From Prevotella sp902465605 (GTDB lineage: Bacteria > Bacteroidota > Bacteroidia > Bacteroidales > Bacteroidaceae): a DNA stretch of 64,000 nt. Every line of letters starts with the position of its first letter. Position 1 is the first letter of the stretch. The notes beneath the pieces were generated by a model. It was not told the origin of the DNA, made no database searches, and worked only from the letters and a program-made list of their open reading frames with translations. The translations under genes and the position numbers were made by a program. Location: positions 62,001-126,000 of the forward strand of contig CABQNT010000005.1 in the NCBI GenBank assembly GCA_902465605.1, written 5' to 3'. Below are positions 42,166 through 49,750 of the stretch, piece after piece.

Positions 42166-43194
42166 ATGAAGGAAGACATATATATATTAGGTATAGAGAG
42201 CAGTTGCGATGACACGTCAGCAGCTGTTCTGCGCAATGATGTGTTGTTGAGCAATGTAACGGCTTCGCAAGCCGTGCATGAAGCCTATGGTGGAGTGGTG
42301 CCGGAACTGGCATCACGCGCTCATCAACAAAATGTAGTGCCCGTTGTGGATCAGGCGTTGAAGCGCGCGGGCATCACCAAAGAGCAATTAAGTGCGGTAG
42401 CCTTTACGCGTGGGCCAGGCCTGATGGGGTCTCTGCTCGTAGGGGTGAGCTTTGCCAAAGGCTTCGCTCGATCGCTGGGAATCCCATTGATAGATGTCAA
42501 TCATCTGCAAGGTCATGTCATGGCACACTTCATCAAAGAGGACGATGACGACCATCAATTGCCTCCGTTGCCATTTCTTTGCTTGTTGGTGTCGGGTGGT
42601 AACTCGCAAATCGTGAAGGTTAACGCTTATAACGACATGCAGGTGCTGGGACAGACCATTGACGATGCCGCCGGTGAGGCGATAGACAAATGCTCGAAGG
42701 TGATGGGACTTGGATATCCCGGGGGACCCATCATCGATAAATTGGCACGGCAGGGAAATCCGCATGCTTACAAATTTGCAGAGCCACACGTCGCTGGTAT
42801 GGATTATAGTTTTTCGGGATTGAAGACCTCATTCTTGTATAACTTATGCAAATGGGTAGCCGAAGAACCTGATTTCATAGAGAATAATAAGAATGACATT
42901 GCAGCAAGTCTTGAGTTTACCATCGTGGATATCCTCATGAACAAACTGAGAATGGCCGTGAAAGAAACAGGCATCAACCATGTTGCCGTTGCTGGTGGAG
43001 TGTCGGCCAACAACGGTTTGCGTAACGCTTTCCGTGAACATGCTGATAAATATGGATGGACCATCTACATTCCTAAATTCAGTTATTCAACAGACAATGC
43101 AGCCATGATTGGCATCACAGGCTATTATAAATATCTAGACAAAGATTTTTGTAGCATTGATAAACCGGCATTCAGTAAAGTAACGTTTAAATAA
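42166..43194 (+). CDS. tsaD: tRNA N6-adenosine threonylcarbamoyltransferase
   Basis: Transfers the threonylcarbamoyl group to A37 of ANN-decoding tRNAs. It has 342 residues of the ASKHA fold. It starts ILGIESSCDDTSAAV; the metal-binding HLQGHVMAH gives the H-x3-H pair near 110; FTRGPGLMGSL and LLVSGGNSQIV are the phosphate loops, and AVAGGVSANNGLR near 275 is the conserved C-terminal loop. A short gap with a 22-bp tandem duplication separates it from map. Confidence 0.96.
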   Translation: MKEDIYILGIESSCDDTSAAVLRNDVLLSNVTASQAVHEAYGGVVPELASRAHQQNVVPVVDQALKRAGITKEQLSAVAFTRGPGLMGSLLVGVSFAKGFARSLGIPLIDVNHLQGHVMAHFIKEDDDDHQLPPLPFLCLLVSGGNSQIVKVNAYNDMQVLGQTIDDAAGEAIDKCSKVMGLGYPGGPIIDKLARQGNPHAYKFAEPHVAGMDYSFSGLKTSFLYNLCKWVAEEPDFIENNKNDIAASLEFTIVDILMNKLRMAVKETGINHVAVAGGVSANNGLRNAFREHADKYGWTIYIPKFSYSTDNAAMIGITGYYKYLDKDFCSIDKPAFSKVTFK

Positions 43195-43258
43195 GTAGGC
43201 TGACACATCGTGCTTAGGTGTGACTAATAGGATAAAACAGAAGGCAACAGTTATAGAA

Positions 43259-43783
43259 ATGGAATTTGAAAGTAAAGTTATCAGTCGTGAGATACAACAG
43301 ATGTTGTACGATACAAAGAAAACGATTGGGACGGCAGAAAGCTGTACGGGCGGTCGCATTGCGGAAGTCATCATCGCCGTTCCGGGTGCTTCCAATTACT
43401 TTAAAGGCGGTATCATCGCCTATAGCAATGATGTGAAAGAGAAGTTGCTGGGTGTTGATCATGCGGTGATTGAAGCGCAAACGGCCGTCTGTGAAGAGGT
43501 GGCAAGGCAAATGGCAGTAGGTCTTTGTGAAACATTGGATTGTGATTATGTGATTTCCATCACTGGTGTCGCCGGTCCAAGCGGAGGAACACCAGAGGTT
43601 CCCGTAGGAACCATTTGGATAGGATATGGAGCGAAAGGCGACATCAGGACCTTTCAACTGACGGAAGACCATGGTAGAGATCTTAATCTGAACTTCGCAA
43701 CTAACAAAGCACTGCGTCTTTTCTTAGAATATCTTCAGGCAGACGCACCCGACCGGCAACCTGCCAGTCAAGTGGAAAAGTAA
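43259..43783 (+). CDS. pncC: CinA C-terminal-domain protein (nicotinamide-nucleotide amidase-like)
   Basis: A stand-alone CinA C-terminal domain of 174 residues, the form called PncC, which deamidates nicotinamide mononucleotide in NAD recycling. Landmarks are the TIGTAESCTGGRIA start with the catalytic Ser, FKGGIIAYSNDVKEKLLGV, and the SITGVAGPSGGTPEVPVGTIWIG segment. The start at 43259 (MEFESKV) was chosen because the upstream in-frame codons add residues outside the domain. The last 12 residues or so are a polar tail. tsaD lies just upstream in the same direction. Confidence 0.9.
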   Translation: MEFESKVISREIQQMLYDTKKTIGTAESCTGGRIAEVIIAVPGASNYFKGGIIAYSNDVKEKLLGVDHAVIEAQTAVCEEVARQMAVGLCETLDCDYVISITGVAGPSGGTPEVPVGTIWIGYGAKGDIRTFQLTEDHGRDLNLNFATNKALRLFLEYLQADAPDRQPASQVEK

Positions 43784-43853
43784 TGCAAAATAGTATTGTT
43801 ACACGGTAAAACATCAAAAAAAACTTAATAAAAGGGATTCTTTCAAGATTTCT

Positions 43854-43884
43854 TTTGGGTTTTCGATAAATATTTGTAATTTTG
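43854..43884 (+). promoter_or_regulatory. Promoter of the rpmB operon
   Basis: TTTG at 43854-43857, 19 bases, TAATTTTG at 43877-43884, about 50 bases before the rpmB ATG. Confidence 0.65.
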
Positions 43885-43934
43885 CACCCTGTTTGGAATA
43901 AGTATCAAAACGAAAACAATAATTTAAGATAGCA

Positions 43935-44198
43935 ATGTCTAAGATTTGTCAAATCACAGGAAAGAAGGCACAGATTGGTAATAATGTGTCTCACTCAAAG
44001 CATCGTACAAAGCGCAGCTTTGACGTAAACCTATTCAGCAAGAAGTTCTATTATGTAGAAGAAGGTTGCTGGATTAGCCTTAAGATCAGTGCGGCTGGTC
44101 TTCGTCTCATTAATAAAGTCGGTCTTGACGCAGCGTTGAAGAAAGCCGTTTCTAATGGCTATTGCGATTGGAAAGACATTAAAGTAGTAGGAGAATAG
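43935..44198 (+). CDS. rpmB: 50S ribosomal protein L28
   Basis: Ribosomal protein bL28, 87 residues. The start SKICQITGKKAQIGNNVSHS and the R-T-K-R-S-F segment are typical, with ISAAGLRLINKVGL near the end. It is followed after 5 bases by rpmG, then DUF4295, a conserved Bacteroidota order. Confidence 0.97.
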   Translation: MSKICQITGKKAQIGNNVSHSKHRTKRSFDVNLFSKKFYYVEEGCWISLKISAAGLRLINKVGLDAALKKAVSNGYCDWKDIKVVGE

Positions 44199-44203
44199 TC
44201 ATT

Positions 44204-44392
44204 ATGCCAAAGAAAGCAAAAGGTAATAGAGTACAGGTAATCTTGGAATGCACCGAGATGAAGGATAGTGGACAGCCAGGAACAAGTCGTTATATAACGA
44301 CGAAGAATCGTAAGAATTCTCCTGAGCGTCTTGAGTTAAAGAAGTACAATCCTATTTTGAAGAAGATGACTCTTCATAAGGAAATTAAGTAA
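44204..44392 (+). CDS. rpmG: 50S ribosomal protein L33
   Basis: Ribosomal protein bL33, 62 residues, the cysteine-free type: KGNRVQVILECTEMK, then SRYITTKNRKNSPERLELKKYNP. AGGAG lies 10 bases before the ATG, unusual in this group where Shine-Dalgarno use is weak, although here it falls in the end of rpmB. Confidence 0.97.
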   Translation: MPKKAKGNRVQVILECTEMKDSGQPGTSRYITTKNRKNSPERLELKKYNPILKKMTLHKEIK

Positions 44393-44407
44393 TAAGGAGA
44401 TTTAATA

Positions 44408-44566
44408 ATGGCAAAGAAAGCGGTAGCTACCCTCCATGAAGGTAAGATGGATGGTCGAGCATATACAAAGGTAATCAAAATGGTAAAGAGTCCTAAGACG
44501 GGTGCTTACGTTTTTGATGAGCAAATGGTTCCAAACGAAGCAGTGAAAGACTTCTTTAAGAACTAA
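44408..44566 (+). CDS. DUF4295 protein, ribosome-associated
   Basis: A basic protein of 52 residues (MAKKAVATLHEGKMDGRAYTK...) ending FFKN, matching DUF4295, a Bacteroidota family always found behind rpmB and rpmG. I recall that a protein of this kind was seen as an extra large-subunit protein in a Bacteroidota ribosome structure, but give no detail. It is preceded by AGGAG, 8 bases before the ATG, and followed by a terminator. Confidence 0.9.
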   Translation: MAKKAVATLHEGKMDGRAYTKVIKMVKSPKTGAYVFDEQMVPNEAVKDFFKN

Positions 44567-44619
44567 TATTTTGATATTTGGAAAAGGTGAATGCAGGTCA
44601 TTTGTCTTTTCACTTGATA

Positions 44620-44664
44620 AAAGCCACAGGCTCTATGGATAGATTTCCATAAGGCTTGTGGTTT
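44620..44664 (+). terminator. Terminator of the rpmB-rpmG-DUF4295 operon
   Basis: A long imperfect stem (AAGCCACAGGCTCTATGGA with TCCATAAGGCTTGTGGTTT), followed by a T-rich stretch. Confidence 0.65.
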
Positions 44665-44715
44665 CTTGTTTGAGTGGTTATTCGATAAAGATGTTCCATA
44701 GTGAAGAAAACAGAA

Positions 44716-44745
44716 ACAGGAGGAAGCGTATAGGCTTCCTCCTGT
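44716..44745 (-). terminator. Terminator after tlpA
   Basis: A perfect 12-bp stem (ACAGGAGGAAGC with its complement, 6-base loop). On the minus strand T-rich sequence follows, ending the prs-tlpA transcript 32 bases after the stop. Confidence 0.75.
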
Positions 44746-44776
44746 ATAGGTGTTATCATTGCAATATATCGAGTGC

Positions 44777-45307
44777 TTAATCCAGCTTATCTGCAATAAA
44801 TTGGCGCAGATCATCACCTCTGAGTCCCTGAGCGAGAATGGTGCCTTGCTCGTCCACCACAACTGTATGTGGTATGGAGTTGACGTTAAATAGTTGGGCG
44901 GCAGCGTTATCCCATCCCTGGAGGTCTGAAACGTGTGTCCACTTCATGTTCAGTTTGTCTACAGCTTGTTTCCAAGAAGCCTCGTCCTTATCGAGAGAAA
45001 TGCCAATGATGTCCAATCCTTTAGCATGATAGTCGTTGTAGAGTGCCACCACACTTGGTGCTTCCTGGACGCAGGGACCACACCAACTGGCCCAAAAGTC
45101 AAGAATGGTAATCTTGTTTTTGGCCACTTCGGCTTTAATCGAAGTTTGGCTTCCATCGATGTCGTTCATCTTGATGTCCGGAATCGTATTGTCTTGCACG
45201 GTTTCTTGCTGGGCTTCCGACTGTTTGTCCTTCCTTTTTGATTGGCATCCTGTGAGCACTAAGGTACTCATCAGGGCGATTGCAATAAGTGTGGTTGGCT
45301 TCATCAT
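44777..45307 (-). CDS. TlpA-family thiol-disulfide oxidoreductase, lipoprotein
   Basis: A membrane-anchored thioredoxin-like protein of 176 residues, facing the periplasm. A lipoprotein signal ends at the LTGC lipobox (Cys21), followed by a Lys/Gln-rich linker. The thioredoxin domain has the active site FWASWCGPC near 75 and the cis-Pro loop SIPHTVVVD near 150. Likely role: reduction of exported protein or cytochrome cysteines. It lies 12 bases after prs and is probably co-transcribed with it. Confidence 0.9.
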   Translation of the reverse strand: MMKPTTLIAIALMSTLVLTGCQSKRKDKQSEAQQETVQDNTIPDIKMNDIDGSQTSIKAEVAKNKITILDFWASWCGPCVQEAPSVVALYNDYHAKGLDIIGISLDKDEASWKQAVDKLNMKWTHVSDLQGWDNAAAQLFNVNSIPHTVVVDEQGTILAQGLRGDDLRQFIADKLD

Positions 45308-45319
45308 AGTTGCTGGGGG

Positions 45320-46258
45320 TTAAATTAAATATTGTGATGAGATACTCTCATTGTTGATTACACGGCGGATGGTTTCTGCAAACATGTCTGCAACAGAAAT
45401 TTGTTTAATCTTGGAACATCTTTGAGTGTATGGAATGGAGTCTGTAAAGACAATCTCTTCAATAGATGAAGCTTGCACTCTTTCTGTAGCCGGACCACTC
45501 ATAACAGCATGTGATGCCATTGCTCTCACGCTGATGGCACCGGCATTCTTCATGACATCGGCTGCCACGGTGATGGTGCCTGCCGTGTCTATCATATCAT
45601 CAATCAAGACAACATTCTTACCTTTCACATCGCCAATGATCTGCATGCTTTCCACTTCATTGGCGCGAGCGCGGGTCTTATTGCACAAAACGAGCGGGCA
45701 TCCCAAATATTTTGCATAAGTATTGGCACGTTTGGAGCCACCAACGTCTGGAGAGGCAATAACCAGTTGATCTAACTTTAGGCTTTGCAGATATGGGAGC
45801 ATTACGCCAGATGCATACAGATGATCCACGGGAACGTTGAAAAATCCTTGAATTTGATCGGCATGGAGATCCATTGTAATGAGGCGGTCAATGCCTGCGC
45901 AACTCAACAAGTCGGCAACAAGTTTGGCACCAATGCTCACTCTTGGCTTGTCTTTGCGATCTTGTCTTGCCCATCCGAAATAAGGAATCACCGCAATGAT
46001 GTGCCTTGCCGACGCACGTTTTGCAGCATCAATCATCAGCAACAGCTCCATCAGGTTATCAGAGTTGGGGAATGTACTTTGAACGAGGAACACATTTTGA
46101 CCACGAATAGATTGTTCGTAGGAAACAGCAAATTCACCATCAGAGAATTTAGTCATGACCAACTTTCCCAATGGGCAATTCAAACTTGCGCAGATCTTCT
46201 CTGCAAGGTAACGCGATTTTGTACCTGAGAAGATTAAAAAAGAGTCTTTGTCACTCAT
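45320..46258 (-). CDS. prs: Ribose-phosphate pyrophosphokinase
   Basis: Makes phosphoribosyl pyrophosphate from ribose 5-phosphate and ATP for nucleotide, histidine and tryptophan synthesis. It has 312 residues. Landmarks are the SDGEF and RGQNVFLVQS segments, the ATP-binding YFGWARQDRKDKPR flexible loop near 100, the metal-binding DLHADQIQGFF near 130, SPDVGGSKRANTYAK with the catalytic Lys near 175, and the PRPP-binding VLIDDMIDTAGT near 225. Downstream is tlpA, same direction. Confidence 0.97.
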   Translation of the reverse strand: MSDKDSFLIFSGTKSRYLAEKICASLNCPLGKLVMTKFSDGEFAVSYEQSIRGQNVFLVQSTFPNSDNLMELLLMIDAAKRASARHIIAVIPYFGWARQDRKDKPRVSIGAKLVADLLSCAGIDRLITMDLHADQIQGFFNVPVDHLYASGVMLPYLQSLKLDQLVIASPDVGGSKRANTYAKYLGCPLVLCNKTRARANEVESMQIIGDVKGKNVVLIDDMIDTAGTITVAADVMKNAGAISVRAMASHAVMSGPATERVQASSIEEIVFTDSIPYTQRCSKIKQISVADMFAETIRRVINNESISSQYLI

Positions 46259-46322
46259 TACTAATTAGCATTTATGATTTATAGTGTTATAGAATATTCT
46301 TCAGTTGTAAGCATTCTTATTC

Positions 46323-46931
46323 CTATCCGACAACCTTTCGTAGTTTTTCAAAGTGTGCCATCAAATCTTTGAAGTCCGTTTCGTTGTGGATGTCAAACCT
46401 GCTCCACAAGTCACCTCTTATTACCACTCCGCCAAAGCCATAATCTTTGGCAAGCTTTACATTATCAATATTCATGCCTCCCGCGGCAAATACGTGTCGG
46501 TCTATGAGACCCTTTTTGGCAGCCTCTTCAATTTGCTGCATGTTGAAGTTGGCTTTATGATTTTCTTCCTCAATGCTGTCGAAGATGTATGTCAAAAAGG
46601 TATCATCGGCTTTTTTCTTCGTTTCCTTCAGCAAACTCAAATCTGAGCAATTGCGAGTAATCCGTCCCCGATAGCCTGCGGGTGGCTGATCGGTTAATTG
46701 GTCCAGATGAATTCCTGATAAGTTGTATTCGTTTTTCAGATAATAGTGCTCGTGAACCGTAATTCTCTTGTGGTACTTTTCGGGTAGCAGTGACAGTAAA
46801 CGCTCTGAATAAAGGGGTGACGAACCAGGCTTGTGTAAATGCAAGTTGTCCATTCCTTCATCAAAAAGGGCAGTAAGTATTTTGTCTTCTTCCACAAAAA
46901 ATGTGGATTTAGTCATGATTACGAGCTTCAT
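46323..46931 (-). CDS. Thiamine phosphate synthase-like (ThiE/TenI) barrel
   Basis: A 202-residue TIM barrel of the ThiE/TenI family. Visible are LHLHKPGSSP in place of the usual LR-K segment, the HEHYYLKNEYNLSGIHL strand and a C-terminal GGMNIDNVKLAKDYGFGGVVIRG phosphate site. The usual substrate-binding motifs are partly changed, so it may be a TenI-like paralogue or a ThiE with a different substrate; no other thiamine genes are adjacent. The start at 46931 (MKLVIMTK) begins the first strand. Confidence 0.8.
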   Translation of the reverse strand: MKLVIMTKSTFFVEEDKILTALFDEGMDNLHLHKPGSSPLYSERLLSLLPEKYHKRITVHEHYYLKNEYNLSGIHLDQLTDQPPAGYRGRITRNCSDLSLLKETKKKADDTFLTYIFDSIEEENHKANFNMQQIEEAAKKGLIDRHVFAAGGMNIDNVKLAKDYGFGGVVIRGDLWSRFDIHNETDFKDLMAHFEKLRKVVG

Positions 46932-46952
46932 CACTATTTTGATTTGATGTTG

Positions 46953-46983
46953 CAAATGTATGAAAATAATATCAAATTAGCAA
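46953..46983 (-). promoter_or_regulatory. Promoter of the ThiE-like gene
   Basis: Minus strand: TTG at 46983-46981, 20 bases, TACATTTG at 46960-46953. The nspC -7 element lies about 20 bases away on the other strand. Confidence 0.55.
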
Positions 46984-47003
46984 TTTTATAAGAAATAAAA
47001 AGT

Positions 47004-47011
47004 TACCTTTG
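47004..47011 (+). promoter_or_regulatory. -7 element of nspC
   Basis: TACCTTTG at 47004-47011, 24 bases before the nspC ATG. The -33 region is AT-rich without a clean TTTG. It divides a compact control region with the divergent ThiE-like gene. Confidence 0.5.
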
Positions 47012-47035
47012 CCCAGAAATACGTATCTAGGAGAC

Positions 47036-48205
47036 ATGAAAGTTGACGCAAAAACATTTGAGAACATAAGCAAACCTATTTATATTCTTGAAGAAACAAA
47101 ACTGAGACGAAATCTTCAATTGATTAGCAGCGTAGCCGATAGAGCCGGGGTGGAGATTATATTGGCGTTTAAGGCCTATGCCTTGTGGAAAACTTTTCCG
47201 GTCTTTCGCGAGTATATTCACAGTACAACAGCCAGCTCACTGAATGAAGCCTTGTTGGGTTTTCATAAATTTGGCGCTTCTACTCATACTTATTCTCCTG
47301 CCTATGTGGAAGACGAGATTGAAGAGATAGCCCGTATGTCAAGCCATCTCACGTTTAATTCCCTATCACAATTGGAACGTTTCGGGCAAACTGTCAAAAG
47401 CGTGAATCCATCCATTAACGTGGGCCTGCGTATCAATCCAGAATATTCTGAGGTGGGTACAGACTTGTATAATCCATGTGCGCCGGGAACAAGATTTGGC
47501 GTAACGGCTAATAAACTACCTTGCGAGTTGCCTTCAGTAGTCACTGGATTTCATTGTCATTGTCATTGTGAAAGCGGTGCTGATGTGTTTAAGCGAACGC
47601 TTGCTCATATTGAAGAGAGGTTTTCTCCATGGTTTTCGCAAATTAAGTGGATTAATTTCGGCGGTGGACACTTGATGACGCGCAAGGATTATGATATCGA
47701 TTTGTTGGTACAAACCCTTCTTGATTTTAAGAAAAAATACCCACATCTGAAAGTAATTCTAGAACCAGGCAGCGCCTTTGCGTGGCAAACGGGACCGCTG
47801 GTGTCGCAGGTTGTCGATGTAGTAGAAGATCACGGCATCCGAACTGCTATCCTCAACGTGAGTTTTACGTGTCACATGCCCGACTGTTTGGAAATGCCAT
47901 ACATGCCGACGGTGCGGTTTGCCGATATCGTTGAGGAGGAAAAACATCTGCCAACCAAAGAACATATATATAGATTAGGTGGAAATTCGTGCCTCAGTGG
48001 CGACTACATGGGGTCTTGGCGCTATGACCATGAACTGCAGGTTGGCGAAAACATCATTTTTGAAGATATGATGCATTACACCACGGTCAAGACCAACATG
48101 TTCAATGGGGTGGGGCATCCAGCAATTGGATTCTTGCGTAAGAATGGCGAATTGGAAGTGCTACGCAAATATACTTTTGACGACTATGCAGCTAGGATGG
48201 ATTGA
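47036..48205 (+). CDS. nspC: Carboxynorspermidine / carboxyspermidine decarboxylase
   Basis: PLP enzyme that makes spermidine or norspermidine from the carboxy-precursor, in the polyamine route used by Bacteroidota gut bacteria. It has 389 residues, with the PLP Lys in LAFKAYALW near 45, the H-C-H-C-H-C-E cluster near 185, the phosphate-binding FGGGHLMT near 215, and the C-terminal GNSCLSGDYMG with the active-site Cys from the partner subunit. The start at 47036 was chosen because an earlier in-frame TTG lies inside the promoter. The partner dehydrogenase gene is not in this window. Confidence 0.93.
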   Translation: MKVDAKTFENISKPIYILEETKLRRNLQLISSVADRAGVEIILAFKAYALWKTFPVFREYIHSTTASSLNEALLGFHKFGASTHTYSPAYVEDEIEEIARMSSHLTFNSLSQLERFGQTVKSVNPSINVGLRINPEYSEVGTDLYNPCAPGTRFGVTANKLPCELPSVVTGFHCHCHCESGADVFKRTLAHIEERFSPWFSQIKWINFGGGHLMTRKDYDIDLLVQTLLDFKKKYPHLKVILEPGSAFAWQTGPLVSQVVDVVEDHGIRTAILNVSFTCHMPDCLEMPYMPTVRFADIVEEEKHLPTKEHIYRLGGNSCLSGDYMGSWRYDHELQVGENIIFEDMMHYTTVKTNMFNGVGHPAIGFLRKNGELEVLRKYTFDDYAARMD

Positions 48206-48243
48206 AGAAATAGCAATCTGTTCAGAAAAAAATGATGATTTTA

Positions 48244-48274
48244 TTTGTACAGTCAGAAAAAAGCATTACCTTTG
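48244..48274 (+). promoter_or_regulatory. Promoter of the tRNA cluster
   Basis: TTTG at 48244-48247, 19 bases, TACCTTTG at 48267-48274; the first tRNA begins 38 bases later. Confidence 0.7.
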
Positions 48275-48312
48275 CACAGCATTTGGAGAAATGTCCCTTG
48301 CAAAAGGGTGAT

Positions 48313-48385
48313 GCGGCAATAGCTCAGTTGGTAGAGCACAACCTTGCCAAGGTTGGGGTCGCGAGTTCAAGTCTCGTTTGCCGCT
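48313..48385 (+). tRNA. tRNA-Gly (GCC), copy 1
   Basis: A 73-base cloverleaf: acceptor GCGGCAA/TTGCCGC, anticodon arm CAACC-TTGCCAA-GGTTG, giving anticodon GCC. The mature sequence is identical to copy 2. Confidence 0.96.
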
Positions 48386-48426
48386 CTCGTTCTGAATAAA
48401 ACCAAAAGGGTAACTTTACCCAACTT

Positions 48427-48508
48427 GCCCAGGTGGCGGAATTGGTAGACGCGCACGTTTCAGGTGCGTGTGTTTAACAACGTGCAGGTTCGATCCCTGT
48501 TCTGGGCA
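48427..48508 (+). tRNA. tRNA-Leu (CAG)
   Basis: 82 bases with the class II long variable arm; acceptor GCCCAGG with TCTGGGC, anticodon loop TTCAGGT gives CAG. Confidence 0.94.
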
Positions 48509-48535
48509 CTTTTATTCAGGATGGTAACAAATGTT

Positions 48536-48619
48536 GGAGAGGTGGCGGAATTGGTAGACGCGCTACTTTGAGGGGGTAGTGAAAATTGTTTCGTGGGAGT
48601 TCGAGTCTCCTCCTCTTCA
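48536..48619 (+). tRNA. tRNA-Leu (GAG)
   Basis: 84 bases; acceptor GGAGAGG with CCTCTTC (one G-T pair), anticodon loop TTGAGGG gives GAG; long variable arm present. Confidence 0.94.
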
Positions 48620-48642
48620 CGTTTTGTTGTTATTATATTGAT

Positions 48643-48715
48643 GCGGCAATAGCTCAGTTGGTAGAGCACAACCTTGCCAAGGTTGGGGTCGCGAGTTCAA
48701 GTCTCGTTTGCCGCT
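48643..48715 (+). tRNA. tRNA-Gly (GCC), copy 2
   Basis: Identical over the mature 73 bases, and a few flanking bases, to copy 1, 330 bases upstream. A run of T directly follows and may end the tRNA transcript. Confidence 0.96.
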
Positions 48716-48742
48716 CTTTTTTTTAGAGAAACATGCTCATTC

Positions 48743-49297
48743 ATGAATTTATATTTAAGATACTTTGATCGTGAGACATTAGTTTATAATGTTGAAGAAG
48801 CTTTAGAGTTTTTGCGTTCTATACCCGAGATAGTGGTAGACATGGATTTGGAATCAGACATCCGCGATTATGTTGCAAGCGACGTCTTCTATCCAAAACG
48901 TTATAAGGTACGCCCCCGAGTATATTTCATCATTATCAAGACCACGGCAGAAACGATGCTCGATTTCAAGCAAAAAAAAGCGTTACACCCATCCAATCAT
49001 TCAGCAGGCCCCATTGACAAGCGGGATATTGCTGCCACAGCTATGACGCGTTTGACCGAAGTTCATGAAGGTTGGTATGAGGGCTCGCTTGATTTCAAGA
49101 GGGTAATTTTGATTCCATCTACCGGCAAACATGAATATAGAGATACACAGTTCGTAGCGCGATGCAAGGCCAATTCCGGACAAGATTGTTACGACCGTAT
49201 CGTTGATTATCTTAAAGATCGTGTTGATAGTCGTTCACAGTTTCCTTCAGCGAAAGGCAAAAACTTCCGTTTCAAGTATTTAGGTATGTGGAAATAG
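48743..49297 (+). CDS. Conserved-looking cytosolic protein of unknown function
   Basis: 184 residues; no domain recognised. It starts MNLYLRYFDRETLVYNVEEALEF and contains a basic YKVRPRVYFIIIKTTAETM segment, a Lys-rich loop near 75 and FKRVILIPSTGKHEYRDTQFVARC, then a C-terminal helix. It reads as a compact alpha/beta or RNA-binding-like protein, but that is impression only. It follows the tRNA cluster after 27 bases and precedes ssb by 28 bases in the same direction. The ATG at 48743 is the first after the tRNA. Confidence 0.7.
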   Translation: MNLYLRYFDRETLVYNVEEALEFLRSIPEIVVDMDLESDIRDYVASDVFYPKRYKVRPRVYFIIIKTTAETMLDFKQKKALHPSNHSAGPIDKRDIAATAMTRLTEVHEGWYEGSLDFKRVILIPSTGKHEYRDTQFVARCKANSGQDCYDRIVDYLKDRVDSRSQFPSAKGKNFRFKYLGMWK

Positions 49298-49325
49298 CTT
49301 ATTTTTCATCAAATAGTACATTGTC

Positions 49326-49748
49326 ATGAATAAAGTAATGCTCATCGGTAATGTTGGTAAAGACCCAGAAGTAAGATATTTTGAGGCCGATCAAGCGGTT
49401 GCCCAGTTAACGCTGGCAACAACTGAGCGCGGCTATACGTTACAAAATGGCACTCGTGTTCCCGACCACACTGATTGGCATAACATCGTTTTCTATCGAG
49501 GTTTGGCCAAGGTTGTCGAGAAATATGTCCATAAGGGTGACAAACTGTATGTTGAAGGGCGTCTTAGATATAGGACATACGATGACCAACGTGGTATCAA
49601 ACGATATGTCACAGAGGTGCTAGCAGATAGCATGGAACTCCTTTCCCCTAAGCGTGGTGTCTCGCCAGATGCGGACGATAAAATAGAGAAGAGTGGTTCC
49701 TCAGAGACGACCACCCCGACCAATGACACAACTAAACTACCTTTTTAA
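49326..49748 (+). CDS. ssb: Single-stranded DNA-binding protein
   Basis: Binds and protects single-stranded DNA in replication and repair. It has 140 residues with a full N-terminal OB fold: MNKVMLIGNVGKDPEVRY, WHNIVFYRGLAKVVEKYVHKGDKLYVEGRL, and RYVTEVLADSMELL. The C-terminal tail ends TKLPF, keeping the LPF tip that binds partner proteins but with fewer acidic residues than usual before it. GldE follows after 2 bases. Confidence 0.96.
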   Translation: MNKVMLIGNVGKDPEVRYFEADQAVAQLTLATTERGYTLQNGTRVPDHTDWHNIVFYRGLAKVVEKYVHKGDKLYVEGRLRYRTYDDQRGIKRYVTEVLADSMELLSPKRGVSPDADDKIEKSGSSETTTPTNDTTKLPF

Positions 49749-49750
49749 AA

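Noticed and set aside
48460..48669. Open frame on the minus strand
   Set aside because: It is antisense to the tRNA-Leu and tRNA-Gly genes.
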